Of a stretch of 64,000 nt of DNA, positions 16,558 through 26,474 are shown piece after piece. The stretch is from contig NZ_SJDT01000002.1 in assembly GCF_004331995.1 (NCBI RefSeq), forward strand, positions 124,001 to 188,000. Reading direction: 5' to 3'. Below the pieces are notes generated by a model that saw only the letters and a list, made by a program, of their open reading frames with translations, did no database searches and was not told the origin of the DNA. The position numbers were made by a program, and so were the translations under genes. This stretch comes from Arcanobacterium bovis (GTDB taxonomy: Bacteria > Actinomycetota > Actinomycetes > Actinomycetales > Actinomycetaceae). How positions within the stretch are numbered: position 1 is the stretch's first letter; each line of letters begins with the position of its first letter.

Positions 16558-17355
16558 TTACTCAAGGAAGGTGTGCTTTTCTTCTGGGAATGCACGTGAT
16601 CGCACTGCTTCGTTGTAAGTAAGTACGGCATCGGTAAGAGCAGCGCCAATTTCGCCAAAAACTTTGACAAATTTCGGTTGCCAGTCGCTCATACCAGCCA
16701 TATCCGTCCACACTAATACTTGACCATCACAATCAACACCGGCGCCAATTCCGATCGTTGGAATCTCCAGTTCGGCAGTGATGTCTTTGGCAACTGGTGC
16801 GGGCACCATTTCGAGCACTACCGCAATCGCACCGGCGTCTTGGACAGCGAGCGCATCTGCCTTGACCTGCTCAGCAGCACTGCCACGACCCTGAACACGC
16901 GGCCCACCCAGACTGTTTTCAGCTTGCGGCGTGAAGCCCACGTGCCCAACTACTGGAATACCGGCATCAGTGATAGCGCGAATCGCGTCAGCTCGCCGTT
17001 CGCCGCCCTCAAGTTTTACCGCAGCAGCTCCTGCCTTAATCAACTTAATTGCAGATTGAACTGCCTGAGACGTGCTCTCCTCGTAGGAGCCAAAGGGTAG
17101 ATCGGCAACTACGAATGTGCGGGTGACCGCCCGGGCAACAGCGCGAGTGGCAACAAGCATCTCATCGAGACTCACTGGAATAGTTGAATCATAGCCCAGC
17201 ATTGTGTTGCCGTAGCTATCGCCGACTAGGAGCATATCGGTACCGGCAGCGTCAAAAATACGTGCGGTGACGGCGTCGTAGGCAGTGAGCATCGTGATAG
17301 GTGTACGCTCCTTTTTGAACTGTTGCAGATGGTGAGCGCGCACTCGCTTAATCAT
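16558..17355 (-). CDS. panB: 3-methyl-2-oxobutanoate hydroxymethyltransferase
   Basis: A 265-residue PanB, catalysing the first committed step of pantothenate synthesis: hydroxymethyl transfer from methylene-tetrahydrofolate to 2-oxoisovalerate. Family segments are present: MLTAYDAVTARIFD, LLVGDSYGNTMLGYD, VKLEGG and PVVGHVGFTPQ, plus TIGIGAG. The start at 17355 (MIKRVRAH) has GGAGG six bases upstream; the frame extends to a TTG at 17367, which would overlap that site. No panC or panD lies nearby. Confidence 0.95.
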   Translation of the reverse strand: MIKRVRAHHLQQFKKERTPITMLTAYDAVTARIFDAAGTDMLLVGDSYGNTMLGYDSTIPVSLDEMLVATRAVARAVTRTFVVADLPFGSYEESTSQAVQSAIKLIKAGAAAVKLEGGERRADAIRAITDAGIPVVGHVGFTPQAENSLGGPRVQGRGSAAEQVKADALAVQDAGAIAVVLEMVPAPVAKDITAELEIPTIGIGAGVDCDGQVLVWTDMAGMSDWQPKFVKVFGEIGAALTDAVLTYNEAVRSRAFPEEKHTFLE

Positions 17356-17462
17356 TATTGCCTCCAAGGTGTACGAATACAGTATGTGAACATTCTACTC
17401 ATTAGTTCCCCAAAGTTCGCCTTGCTCAGGCACAATAGAGATAAGAAATACGAGGAGGGTCT

Positions 17463-18800
17463 ATGGATCGCCAACAAGAACACGTGCTGCGCGTTATCGA
17501 GGAAAAAGAAGTTCGGTTTATTCGACTGTGGTTTACTGATGTTTCTGGCACCTTGAAATCAGTGGCTATTGCCCCAGCAGAGCTCGAGAATGCTTTTAGC
17601 GAGGGGATTGGTTTTGATGGCTCGGCGGTGCAAGGTTTGACGCGCGTGCACGAAGCCGATATGGTGATGCGCCCAGATGCCTCAACCTTCCAGATCCTTC
17701 CGTGGTACGACGACGGCGAAGTGGTTGGGCGAATGTTCTGCGATATTTACACGCCCGACGGCGAACCAGCGCGTTCCGATCCGCGTGCCGTTCTCAAGCG
17801 CGCACTCGCAAGAGCCGCTGAGCTCGGTTTTACTTTTCATGTGCATCCAGAGATTGAGTTTTATCTCATGCATCCAGAAACGGATCCGAATGTAGAACCG
17901 AAGCCCATTGATAACGGCTCGTACTTTGACAATGTTTCGCGATCATTGGCGCGCCACTTCCGTTCCGATGCAGTCAAGACGCTAGAAGATCTCGGCATTT
18001 CGGTGGAGTTTTCACATCACGAAGCTGGACCAGGGCAGAACGAAATAGATCTGCGAGTTGCTGATGCCCTCACAATGGCCGACGATATTATGACTTTCCG
18101 GGTAGTCATTGATCAGATTGCGCTTCAACAGCACGTGCAGGCTTCTTTTATGCCAAAGCCGCTGATTGAACAGCCAGGAAATGGCATGCACACGCATTTT
18201 TCACTTTTCGAAGGGGAGCGGAACGCTTTCTTCGATCCAACGGGTGAATTCCAACTGTCCAAGACCGCTCGGAAGTTCATCGCTGGACTTTTGCACCACG
18301 CACGAGAGATCACAGCTATTACCAACCAGCACGTCAACTCCTATAAGCGGCTATGGGAAGGCTTTGAAGCTCCGGCTCATATCGCTTGGGGAAAGAACAA
18401 TCAATCTGCGCTCATCCGAATCCCCGCTCTGCGCTCTGATAAACCCAAGTCGGCACGTATTGAATATCGTGCTTTGGATTCTGCCGTGAATCCTTATTTG
18501 GCTTTCGCTGTGATTCTCAATGCGGGACTTGCCGGAATCGAAAATAATTACGAGTTACCGGAAGCAGTTGATACAGACGTTTCGGTACTGTCTGCGCGCG
18601 AACGGCGAGCTTTAGGGATCGAGGAGCTACCGACGTCGCTCTCGGAAGCTTTGCGCGAAATGGAACTTTCCGAACTCGTGGCGTGGACGCTCGGTGAAGA
18701 CGCTTTTGACTATTTCTTGCGAAACAAGCGCAAGGAATGGGAGAAGTATCGCCGTCAGGTAACACCTTTCGAACGGTCGGCCTTCCTTCCTGGGCTCTAA
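17463..18800 (+). CDS. glnA2: Glutamine synthetase, GlnA2 type
   Basis: A 445-residue type I glutamine synthetase. Beta-grasp domain about residues 10-100 (FIRLWFTDVSG, GFDGSAVQGL); catalytic domain follows with GPGQNEIDLR, NGMHTHFSLF and RIEYRALDSAVNPYLAF. It makes glutamine from glutamate, ammonia and ATP. The loop that carries the adenylylated tyrosine in GlnA1 reads VDTDVSVLSARER and has no tyrosine, so it should not be a GlnE target. A strong GAGGAGGG precedes the ATG. It lies directly before glnE, an order known from mycobacteria. Confidence 0.93.
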   Translation: MDRQQEHVLRVIEEKEVRFIRLWFTDVSGTLKSVAIAPAELENAFSEGIGFDGSAVQGLTRVHEADMVMRPDASTFQILPWYDDGEVVGRMFCDIYTPDGEPARSDPRAVLKRALARAAELGFTFHVHPEIEFYLMHPETDPNVEPKPIDNGSYFDNVSRSLARHFRSDAVKTLEDLGISVEFSHHEAGPGQNEIDLRVADALTMADDIMTFRVVIDQIALQQHVQASFMPKPLIEQPGNGMHTHFSLFEGERNAFFDPTGEFQLSKTARKFIAGLLHHAREITAITNQHVNSYKRLWEGFEAPAHIAWGKNNQSALIRIPALRSDKPKSARIEYRALDSAVNPYLAFAVILNAGLAGIENNYELPEAVDTDVSVLSARERRALGIEELPTSLSEALREMELSELVAWTLGEDAFDYFLRNKRKEWEKYRRQVTPFERSAFLPGL

Positions 18801-18822
18801 ATCTTATTAGTAATGGAGACCG

Positions 18823-21800
18823 GTGATGAACCGTATTGAATCCCAGCATGCTCAGCTTATTCGCGCCGGTTTTATGGACACTGATAAAGCTCAACGCCTT
18901 TTGGCAGATCCGAATTTGAGTGACGTGGATCAGTCGTGGCTCATTAAGCATGCTGGTGACAGTGCTGATCCCGATCTGGCGCTTTTGGCGTACCTGCGTT
19001 TGCTCGAATCTGCGCGCATTCATGGCAAGGCTGCAATGGACGCACTTTACGTTACTTGCGAGGAGGAAACTGCTTGCCGGCGTCTCTTTGCAATCTTGGG
19101 TATGTCGAGTGCGCTGGGAGATTATCTCATCGCCCATCCCGCAAATGTGCATATCTTGCAAGATTATAAAATCGGCTCGTACCCCCTCGAGACGACGCTT
19201 GTCAGCGAGCAAGAAGCGGCAGTAGCTGCGGTGCATGGGGTGGTCAATAATAATGGCGATGCCGTTTCCACGCTTTCCTGCGACGACGCCATTGCTGCGG
19301 TACGTGCGCATTACTGGTATCGAATGATTCAGTTGGCAGCTGTAGACCTTACTGAGCCTCATGCGGGAGAAACGATGCCACAGGTGGCTAGGTGTGTTTC
19401 TGATGTTATCGGGGGAGTGTTCCAAGCTGGTCTAGCTGTGGCGCGCGCCCATATTTCACGAGCTCAAGATGTTGGATTCACGGTGATTGCCATGGGGAAA
19501 ACTGGCGCTCGCGAAGTGAACTATATTTCCGATGTGGATGTTATCTACGTGGCGCGGGCTATCGATCCAGAATTAGACGATGCCAGCATGCTCAATATTG
19601 CCACCCAGATTGCAAATTTCTTGCAAAAACTTGTGTCAATGCCGGCTAGTGAGCCTGCGCTGTGGGAAATCGATCCAAATCTTCGGCCCGAAGGCAAAGA
19701 TGGACCGTTGGTGCGCACACTTGATTCGCATATTGCATATTACAAGCGCTGGGCCCAAGATTGGGAGTTTCAAGCTCTGCTCAAAGCGCGGCCAATTGCC
19801 GGTGATTGTGAACTCGGAGCGAATTATATTTGCGCATTACAACCCATGGTATGGCAGGCCTCGGAGCGGCCGAATTTTGTTGAAGACTCGCGGGCAATGC
19901 GTCGCCGAGTTGAAGATTTGGTGCCAAAGAAAGACGCCGATAACGAGCTCAAGCTAGGGCGCGGCGGGTTGCGTGATGTGGAATTCACCGTACAGCTCCT
20001 TCAATTGGTACACGGTAGACTCGACGAAAACTTGAGGGTTCGTCCTACTCTTGATGGCCTGCGTGCATTGAGCGAGGGCGGATATGTTTCGCGCAATTCG
20101 GCGCAGGAGCTTTCGCAATCCTATAAGTTCCTTCGCGCACTTGAACACCGAATTCAGCTGTATCGATTCCGGCGTAGCCACCTCGTGCCGAACTCTGAGC
20201 AGGAATTGCGGCGAATAGCGCGCGCTTTGCAGGGCTACGATCTGGCAACAGCTGAAGATCTGAAGCATTATTTTCACAAAGTCCAACGCCGCGTGCGCGA
20301 ATTACATCTCGAGATCTACTATCGTCCCCTTCTTCCAGAGGTAGCGAAGTTATCTACTGAGGATATTTCCCTCAATTCTCAAGCCGCTCAGGCGCGACTT
20401 GCTGCTATTGGCTACCGCGATCCAGTTGGGGCGCTCAATCATATTCGGGCACTAACGAGCGGAATTTCGCGTACGGTGATGATCCAGCGCCAATTGTTAC
20501 CTGTGATGATCGGCTGGTTTGCTGAGGGAGCCGAACCTGACCAAGGTCTGCGCTCATTTCGGATAATTTCTGAACAAATGGGTTCTACCTCGTGGTATAT
20601 GCGGACTTTGCGTGACTCAGCGCTGTGTGCAGAACGTCTAGCGCGTCTCTTGGCTTCTTCGCGTTATATCACCCAAGCTTTGCCTTCGCTTCCGGAGTCA
20701 ATCACTTGGTTGGATGGCGAGTCCCAACTGGTAGCGCGAAGTTTTTCGGAGCTTGAACGAGAGCTAGAATCCTTGCTCTCGCGTCGAGAAGGTTCCCAGG
20801 AGATTGCCTTGGCAGGCCGCTATCTGCGCCGAAAAGAATTGCTGAGAATTGCGATGGCACAAGTCTTGGGTCTAGCAGATGGCTCTACCACTCAGCGTGC
20901 AATTTCTTACGCTGCAGATATTGCGATTGAAGCTGCGCTGCGCGCCGCACGAGCCAAGACATCCGATGAACTTGGCGAGGTGCCAATTCATTTCGCTGTG
21001 ATAGCGATGGGGCGTTTTGGTGGACAGGAACTCAGTTATGCTTCGGACGCCGATGTGATATTTATTCACGAAGCCTTGCCTGGCGTGGAACAAGAAACTG
21101 CTGATGTCTTTGCCAATTCTTTGGCGCGAAACCTCATTGCACTTCTCAATTTCACGGCTCAAGAACCAGTACTTCCAGTCGATGCTGATCTGCGGCCGGA
21201 GGGGAAAAATGGGCCGCTCTCGCGCAGCATTTCTAGTTGCCGAGCCTATTATGACCGCTGGGTCGATACCTGGGAGAAGCAGGCGCTTTTGCGGGCGCGC
21301 TACTGCGTGGGATCGCATGAGTTGGCGCAAAAGTTCTTTGCCATGATTGATCCTTTGCGGTATCCAGAAGATGGTCTCGACGCCGCACAATTGCGAGAAA
21401 TTCGCATGCTCAAGGCGCGTATGGAACGCGAACGTATGCCGCGCGGCGTCGATCCGACTCGCCAGGTGAAACTCGGCCGTGGGGGACTTTCTGATGTGGA
21501 GTGGTGTGCCCAGCTGCTACAACTCAACCATGCACACCAATTCCCGCAGTTGCGCAGCACAGACACGATCAGCGTCTTGAAAGAGGCTGCGTCGCAGCAG
21601 CTTTTGGATCACGACGACGCTCGAAAGCTCATCTGCGCATGGGAACTTGCTTCGCAATTGCGTGACCTCAACGTGCTCGGAACTGGCCGTACGCAAGGTG
21701 CCAAAATCGACGTCGTCCCTCATGAAAGCACCGAACTTGGCATCATAGCCGCGCTTTTGGGCTATCCGCTCGACAAACGCCACGATGTGGCAGAGGACTA

Positions 21801-21861
21801 TTTGCGTGCGGCGCGGCAGGCGCGAAAAGTGTGTGAGCGGGTCTTCTACGGGGAGGATTGA
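18823..21861 (+). CDS. glnE: Bifunctional glutamine synthetase adenylyltransferase/adenylyl-removing enzyme
   Basis: A 1012-residue GlnE of standard length, with two nucleotidyltransferase-type domains. The N-terminal one has AMGKTGAREVNYISDVDVIYV (about residues 226-246); the C-terminal one has AMGRFGGQELSYASDADVIF (about 729-748). Each is followed by the RxxRP/PEGK-type helix (LRPEGKDGPL and LRPEGKNGPL) and RGGLRDVE/RGGLSDVEW. The two halves attach and remove AMP on glutamine synthetase in response to nitrogen status. The presumed target is GlnA1 at 24834. The gene lies 22 bases after glnA2. Confidence 0.96.
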   Translation: MMNRIESQHAQLIRAGFMDTDKAQRLLADPNLSDVDQSWLIKHAGDSADPDLALLAYLRLLESARIHGKAAMDALYVTCEEETACRRLFAILGMSSALGDYLIAHPANVHILQDYKIGSYPLETTLVSEQEAAVAAVHGVVNNNGDAVSTLSCDDAIAAVRAHYWYRMIQLAAVDLTEPHAGETMPQVARCVSDVIGGVFQAGLAVARAHISRAQDVGFTVIAMGKTGAREVNYISDVDVIYVARAIDPELDDASMLNIATQIANFLQKLVSMPASEPALWEIDPNLRPEGKDGPLVRTLDSHIAYYKRWAQDWEFQALLKARPIAGDCELGANYICALQPMVWQASERPNFVEDSRAMRRRVEDLVPKKDADNELKLGRGGLRDVEFTVQLLQLVHGRLDENLRVRPTLDGLRALSEGGYVSRNSAQELSQSYKFLRALEHRIQLYRFRRSHLVPNSEQELRRIARALQGYDLATAEDLKHYFHKVQRRVRELHLEIYYRPLLPEVAKLSTEDISLNSQAAQARLAAIGYRDPVGALNHIRALTSGISRTVMIQRQLLPVMIGWFAEGAEPDQGLRSFRIISEQMGSTSWYMRTLRDSALCAERLARLLASSRYITQALPSLPESITWLDGESQLVARSFSELERELESLLSRREGSQEIALAGRYLRRKELLRIAMAQVLGLADGSTTQRAISYAADIAIEAALRAARAKTSDELGEVPIHFAVIAMGRFGGQELSYASDADVIFIHEALPGVEQETADVFANSLARNLIALLNFTAQEPVLPVDADLRPEGKNGPLSRSISSCRAYYDRWVDTWEKQALLRARYCVGSHELAQKFFAMIDPLRYPEDGLDAAQLREIRMLKARMERERMPRGVDPTRQVKLGRGGLSDVEWCAQLLQLNHAHQFPQLRSTDTISVLKEAASQQLLDHDDARKLICAWELASQLRDLNVLGTGRTQGAKIDVVPHESTELGIIAALLGYPLDKRHDVAEDYLRAARQARKVCERVFYGED

Positions 21862-21962
21862 GCTCGCACTCCGGCGTCGTGCTAAAACGCGAGATAGGCG
21901 AGGCCGGAAGCATACCGACGTCGCCCATCCTCAACGTAAATTGTGGTCATTGTGACTAAACT

Positions 21963-22745
21963 TCACAGAACCTTAGAGAGGAAGTCTTTGGTGCGTGGAT
22001 TTTGGGGATTTTCAAAGAGCTGAGCGGGAGTGCCTGCTTCTACGATATATCCTTCGTCCATCAGGATTACCTGGTCAGAAACTTCTTTGGCGAATCCGAT
22101 TTCGTGAGTCACCACGATCATCGTCATGCCGCGTTGTGCCAAATCTTTCATGACGCTCAGCACTTCGCCCACAAGTTCGGGATCGAGTGCCGAGGTAGGC
22201 TCATCAAAGAGCATCAAATCGGGTTTCATAGCCAGTGCACGGGCAATGGCAACGCGTTGTTGCTGGCCGCCAGAGAGCTCAGAAGGGTAGTAGTTAACGC
22301 GATCCCTCAAACCCACCTGATCAAGCAGCTCGAGCGCGGTCGCTTTTGCCGTGTCTTTGCTCTCCTTGAGCACATGAATAGGAGCTTCCATCACGTTTTC
22401 GAGAGCTGTCATATGCGGAAAGAGATTGAATCGCTGAAACACCATTCCGATACTCGCTCGCTGTTTGGCGACTTGCTTATGGTTGAGTTCGTGGAGCACG
22501 CCGTTCTTCTCGGCATAGCCCATGAGCTCGCCATCTACGAAAATACGTCCAGCTTGAATTGATTCAAGTTGATTGATGCACCGCAAAATGGTGGATTTTC
22601 CCGAGCCGGACGGGCCGAGGATCGTGCATACGCTACCAGCGGGAACTTCAAAGGATACGCCTTTAAGTACGTGCAAATCCGAGAAGAATTTATGCACATT
22701 CTGTACCGAAACCATATCTTGTGTGGCGGTAAATTGATTTGCCAT
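21963..22745 (-). CDS. Amino-acid ABC transporter ATP-binding protein
   Basis: A 260-residue ABC ATPase of the polar amino acid (GlnQ) family. Walker [10 protein letters not shown] (about residues 44-52), signature [15 protein letters not shown], Walker [13 protein letters not shown] and the switch His in [10 protein letters not shown] are all intact. It drives import with the permease encoded upstream. Its start lies 9 bases after the permease stop, so the three transporter genes form one operon read leftwards from 24660. Confidence 0.95.
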   Translation of the reverse strand: MANQFTATQDMVSVQNVHKFFSDLHVLKGVSFEVPAGSVCTILGPSGSGKSTILRCINQLESIQAGRIFVDGELMGYAEKNGVLHELNHKQVAKQRASIGMVFQRFNLFPHMTALENVMEAPIHVLKESKDTAKATALELLDQVGLRDRVNYYPSELSGGQQQRVAIARALAMKPDLMLFDEPTSALDPELVGEVLSVMKDLAQRGMTMIVVTHEIGFAKEVSDQVILMDEGYIVEAGTPAQLFENPQNPRTKDFLSKVL

Positions 22746-22754
22746 GATTTCTTC

Positions 22755-23738
22755 CTAAGGGGTGTACTCGATAAAAGGATCATCGGTGGTGGTGGCAGCA
22801 GCATTTATTGCCTGCTGCCGCGATGAGCGCTGCTTTTTCTTCGCTCGGCGTGACTGTGGGGAAGTCGAGGCACTTTGACTACCGCGTCCGAAATATTGCT
22901 CGAGATAATGCTGACCCACCATCAATATTGATGTAATAACTAGGTACCAAATTGCCGAAACAAGGAGGTAGGGGATCGGCTTGAAGCTCGATTGCCCGAT
23001 AGCGTTCGTCACGTATGTGAGCTCGAGTGTGAAGGGGACGGCGGTGACGAGCGACGTCGTCTTGAGCATGGAAATCGTCTCGTTGCCGGTTGGTGGAACG
23101 ATCACGCGCATAGCCTGAGGGAGTACAATTCGCCACAGGATTTGGGAGTTAGACATACCCAGTGCTTTGGCGGCTTCCTCTTGTCCGCGATCAACGGAGT
23201 TGAGTCCAGAGCGCACGATTTCCGAGAGGTAGGCGCCTTCGTTGAGGCCAAGTCCGAGCAAGGCACAGACAAACATTGTGGTGTCCATCGAGCTAAAGAC
23301 TTCGTAAGGCTTGAAGCTAAAGAAGTTTATGCTTGTGAATGGGATGCCAACTGAAATCTGTTCGTATAGCACGCCGATGAGACCCCAGAATATGAGCTGT
23401 GTGTAGATTGGAGTGCCGCGGAAGAACCAGATATAAACGGTGGCAACCCAGCGCAGCACGGGATTTGCGGAGCGGCGCATGATCGCCATGGTCACTGCCA
23501 TGATGATTCCCAATGCCATTGAGCCTACCGTGAGGAGCAAAGTCCAGCCAATGGCTCTGAATATTTCAGGTTTGAATAGGGTAGCGAAAACTACGTTCCA
23601 TTCGTATTTGGGGTTAGTGATCAGTGTGTTGAGGATAAGAGCAGCAATAACGGCAACTATGACCGCTGAGATCCAGCGGCCATAGTGTCGCACCGGTATT
23701 GCGCTGATAACTTCAGGCTTATCGGTGACTTTATTCAT
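22755..23738 (-). CDS. Amino-acid ABC transporter permease (HisM/GlnP family)
   Basis: A 327-residue membrane protein with about five to six hydrophobic segments and the EAA loop EEAAKALGMSNSQILWRIVLPQAMRV that contacts the ATPase. It belongs to the polar amino acid permease family (WFFRGTPIYTQLIFW). The C-terminal 50 residues are a basic and Thr/Ala-rich cytoplasmic tail not needed by the family. A single permease gene is present, so the channel is probably a homodimer. Confidence 0.93.
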   Translation of the reverse strand: MNKVTDKPEVISAIPVRHYGRWISAVIVAVIAALILNTLITNPKYEWNVVFATLFKPEIFRAIGWTLLLTVGSMALGIIMAVTMAIMRRSANPVLRWVATVYIWFFRGTPIYTQLIFWGLIGVLYEQISVGIPFTSINFFSFKPYEVFSSMDTTMFVCALLGLGLNEGAYLSEIVRSGLNSVDRGQEEAAKALGMSNSQILWRIVLPQAMRVIVPPTGNETISMLKTTSLVTAVPFTLELTYVTNAIGQSSFKPIPYLLVSAIWYLVITSILMVGQHYLEQYFGRGSQSASTSPQSRRAKKKQRSSRQQAINAAATTTDDPFIEYTP

Positions 23739-23757
23739 TTGAAATTCCTGAATCTAC

Positions 23758-24660
23758 TCAGTTTGCAGGGTTTAGCTCAGCTTTTTGTGCTACGCCCTCA
23801 GAGATACCCCAGGTCTTGAAAATTGACTTGAGGTGTCCCTTATCGATGAGATATTGTAGCGCGGCTTGGAGAGCTTTGGTCAGTTCTGCATCTTGTTTGC
23901 CGACGATGATGCCCACGCCAGCTACGTTCTCCGGCTCGCCTGCGACTGCGGTTGCGCCATCGGTGATCTTGGCTGCGTACTCAGCAACTGAGGAATCGGT
24001 GTACATTGCCACAAGCTTTCCGCCAGCGAGGGCTGTTGTTACAGCGGATTGCTCGTTGTAACGCTGGATTTGGATCTTCTTATCGGCTGGGCAGGTTGCG
24101 TTGAGCTTGTCGATATCTTCGTCTTGCACAGTGCCAGTTTGTACACCGACAATCGCGCCGCAGGGGCTCTTGGGATCAAATTTCTTCGGATTTCCCTTGG
24201 CGGTGGACCATGATGAACCGACCTTAAAGTATTCGATCATGTTCACTGTAGCGATACGCTCTGGATTAATCGAGAAATTCGCGATTCCAGCTTCGTATTT
24301 AGACCCAATTGCTGGAATAATAGCAGCAAATTCGGCCTGTTGGATGTCTGCTTTCAGTCCGAGTACTTTGGCCAGCGCATTGGTGAGGTCAATATCGTAG
24401 CCTTGGGCAGTTTTTCCATCAGCTGCGTAGAATTCTGCGGGCGCGTAGTAGATATTGTTACCCACAGTAAGAGTGCCGTCTTTCTTGACTGCTTCTGGCA
24501 CCATTGCGGCAATTTCTTCTACCTTTTCAATTTTGCTCAGATCGGTTGCGGTGACGTCACTTCGGGATTCGCCGGAACCGGCCTTTGAATCCGCTGATCC
24601 GCAAGCGGACAATGCGAGTGCAATGGATACACACAGGACTGCAAATGGTTTCCGACGCAT
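23758..24660 (-). CDS. Amino-acid ABC transporter substrate-binding lipoprotein
   Basis: A 300-residue extracellular binding protein. The start at 24660 (MRRKPFAVLC) gives a signal peptide ending in the lipobox LSAC, with the lipid-modified Cys about residue 19; AGGAG lies at proper spacing. The frame extends upstream to 24705 but without a ribosome binding site. The mature protein is a family 3 solute-binding protein (LTVGNNIYYAPAEFYAADG, GYDIDLTNALAKVLG). Substrate is probably glutamate, glutamine or a related amino acid, suggested by the location between glnE and glnA1 but not proven. Confidence 0.93.
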   Translation of the reverse strand: MRRKPFAVLCVSIALALSACGSADSKAGSGESRSDVTATDLSKIEKVEEIAAMVPEAVKKDGTLTVGNNIYYAPAEFYAADGKTAQGYDIDLTNALAKVLGLKADIQQAEFAAIIPAIGSKYEAGIANFSINPERIATVNMIEYFKVGSSWSTAKGNPKKFDPKSPCGAIVGVQTGTVQDEDIDKLNATCPADKKIQIQRYNEQSAVTTALAGGKLVAMYTDSSVAEYAAKITDGATAVAGEPENVAGVGIIVGKQDAELTKALQAALQYLIDKGHLKSIFKTWGISEGVAQKAELNPAN

Positions 24661-24694
24661 GATAACTCCTAAGTTGGTTGTGATCGTACTAAAT

Positions 24695-24724
24695 AATATA
24701 CACACCTATGTATAGATATGTAAA
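24695..24724 (-). promoter_or_regulatory. Promoter of the amino-acid ABC transporter operon
   Basis: On the minus strand TTTACA (24724-24719) and TATATT (24700-24695) are separated by 18 bases, upstream of the lipoprotein start at 24660. The spacer contains TA-rich repeats (TATGTATAGATATGTA on the plus strand) that could be a regulator site. Confidence 0.45.
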
Positions 24725-24765
24725 GTTGAATTCTTGTGTGTTGAATCTCGTCTCAAAATATAGAA

Positions 24766-24811
24766 CGGTGGTGGGGGGTTTGCGCGGTTTCACGCAACCC
24801 CCCCACCACCG
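24766..24811 (-). terminator. Strong GC-rich terminator after glnA1
   Basis: A hairpin with arms of about 19 bases, CGGTGGTGGGGGGTTTGCG against CGCAACCCCCCCACCACCG, lying 23 bases beyond the glnA1 stop codon and before the ABC operon promoter. The sequence beyond the stem on the minus strand is TTCTATATTTTG. Confidence 0.8.
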
Positions 24812-24833
24812 TGAGCAACTGTATAAAGTTGTG

Positions 24834-26258
24834 TTACAGATCGTAGTAGAGCGCGAACTCATATGGGTGAGGGCGCTGGCGAAGTGGATCGATTTCCTTC
24901 TCGCGCTTGTAGGCGATCCAGGTTTCGATCAAATCTTCGGTGAACACGTCCCCCTCAGTGAGGTAATCGTGATCGGCCTCAAGTGCACGCAGAGCGTCCT
25001 CAAGTGACTCAGGGAGCTGAGCAATCTGAGCATGTTCCTCAGGTGGCAACTCGTAAAGATCCTTGTCGATTGGATCGGCTGGCTCAATTCGATTCTTAAT
25101 TCCGTCAAGGCCCGCCATAATCTGAGCTGAGAATGCCAAGTAAGGGTTGGCCGAAGGATCCGGAACGCGGTATTCAACGCGCTTCGCCTTAGGGGAGCTG
25201 CCGGTTACTGGGATACGGATACATGCCGAACGGTTACGAGCGGAGTAAACGAGGTTGACTGGAGCTTCGAAACCAGGCACGAGACGGTGGAACGAGTTGA
25301 TCGACGGGTTGGTAAACGCCAACAGCGACGGTGCGTGGTGAAGCAAGCCTCCCACGAACCAGCGAGCTAGATCAGAGAGTCCGCCATAGCCTTTCTCATC
25401 GTAGAAGAGTGGCTCGCCGTCTTTCCACAGTGAGAGGTGGCAGTGCATACCAGAGCCGTTATCTCCAAAGAGTGGCTTCGGCATGAACGTCACTGTCTTG
25501 CCATTTTGGAAAGCAACATTCTTGATAACGTACTTAAACTTCATCATATCGTCGGCCGCAGCGAGCAGAGTGTCAAAGGTATAGTTGATTTCTTGCTGTC
25601 CACCGGTGCCCACTTCGTGATGTGCACGTTCAATGCGCAAACCAACCTGCTGGCACACTGAAGTCATTTCATCGCGAAGATCGGCCATCTGGTCGTTCGG
25701 AGAAACTGGGAAGTAGCCACCCTTGATGCGGGTCTTGTAACCCAAGTTTCCGCCGTCTTCCTCGCGACCGGTATTCCACCAAGCCTCTTTTGAATCGAGG
25801 CGGTAGAAGGATCCGCGTGGCTCGTCCCCGAAACGAATCTCATCGAAAATATAGAACTCAGCTTCGGCACCGATGTATGCGGTGTCGGCAATTCCGGTCG
25901 AGCGCAGATACTCCTCAGCGCGGCGTGCAATATTTCGTGGATCGCGGCGATATGTTTCGCCAGTAAAAGGATCGATTACGGAGAAATTCATAACCAGCGT
26001 CTTGTGCTCACGGAAGGGATCAATGAACGCTGTGCCAAGATCCGGGATGAGCTTCATATCAGACTCATGAATTTGGGTAAATCCGCGGATAGACGAACCG
26101 TCAAACATCAGTCCGTCGGTGAGATTGTCCTTGCTGAACGCATCAATTGGGATGGTGAAATGCTGCATGACGCCAGGAAGGTCGCAGAACCGAACATCAA
26201 CAAATTCAATGTTTTCATCTGAAATGAATTTGATTGCTTCTTCAACGCTAGAAAACAC
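24834..26258 (-). CDS. glnA1: Glutamine synthetase type I-beta
   Basis: A 474-residue GlnA of the adenylylated I-beta class, the main ammonia-assimilating enzyme. Landmarks: [11 protein letters not shown] and [10 protein letters not shown] at the N-terminus, [37 protein letters not shown] and [13 protein letters not shown]. The adenylylation site is Tyr402 in [11 protein letters not shown], the target of GlnE. The start is a GTG with TGAGGAG upstream. It stands alone between two terminators. Confidence 0.96.
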   Translation of the reverse strand: MFSSVEEAIKFISDENIEFVDVRFCDLPGVMQHFTIPIDAFSKDNLTDGLMFDGSSIRGFTQIHESDMKLIPDLGTAFIDPFREHKTLVMNFSVIDPFTGETYRRDPRNIARRAEEYLRSTGIADTAYIGAEAEFYIFDEIRFGDEPRGSFYRLDSKEAWWNTGREEDGGNLGYKTRIKGGYFPVSPNDQMADLRDEMTSVCQQVGLRIERAHHEVGTGGQQEINYTFDTLLAAADDMMKFKYVIKNVAFQNGKTVTFMPKPLFGDNGSGMHCHLSLWKDGEPLFYDEKGYGGLSDLARWFVGGLLHHAPSLLAFTNPSINSFHRLVPGFEAPVNLVYSARNRSACIRIPVTGSSPKAKRVEYRVPDPSANPYLAFSAQIMAGLDGIKNRIEPADPIDKDLYELPPEEHAQIAQLPESLEDALRALEADHDYLTEGDVFTEDLIETWIAYKREKEIDPLRQRPHPYEFALYYDL

Positions 26259-26354
26259 GTTTACTCCTCACTGAAAGGGATCCGAAGATCCACATAAAAA
26301 CCACAATGAGTGGTCATGCGAATAAGTTTAGGAAACTCTGGGCTGAAAATGCGA

Positions 26355-26391
26355 ATGTGGCGAGTCGATTTTGGATTTCGACCCGCCACAT
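26355..26391 (-). terminator. Terminator between DUF4191 gene and glnA1
   Basis: A 14-bp stem with one mismatch, ATGTGGCGAGTCGA (26355-26368) against TCGACCCGCCACAT (26378-26391). It lies downstream of the DUF4191 gene on the minus strand and upstream of glnA1, separating the two transcripts. Confidence 0.65.
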
Positions 26392-26474
26392 CTCATCATG
26401 TAAGAAAGATACCTCTGAAATGGGTTAAAAATATGATGCGCATCATATAGTATGCGTATCCTATTGTTGTTTCA

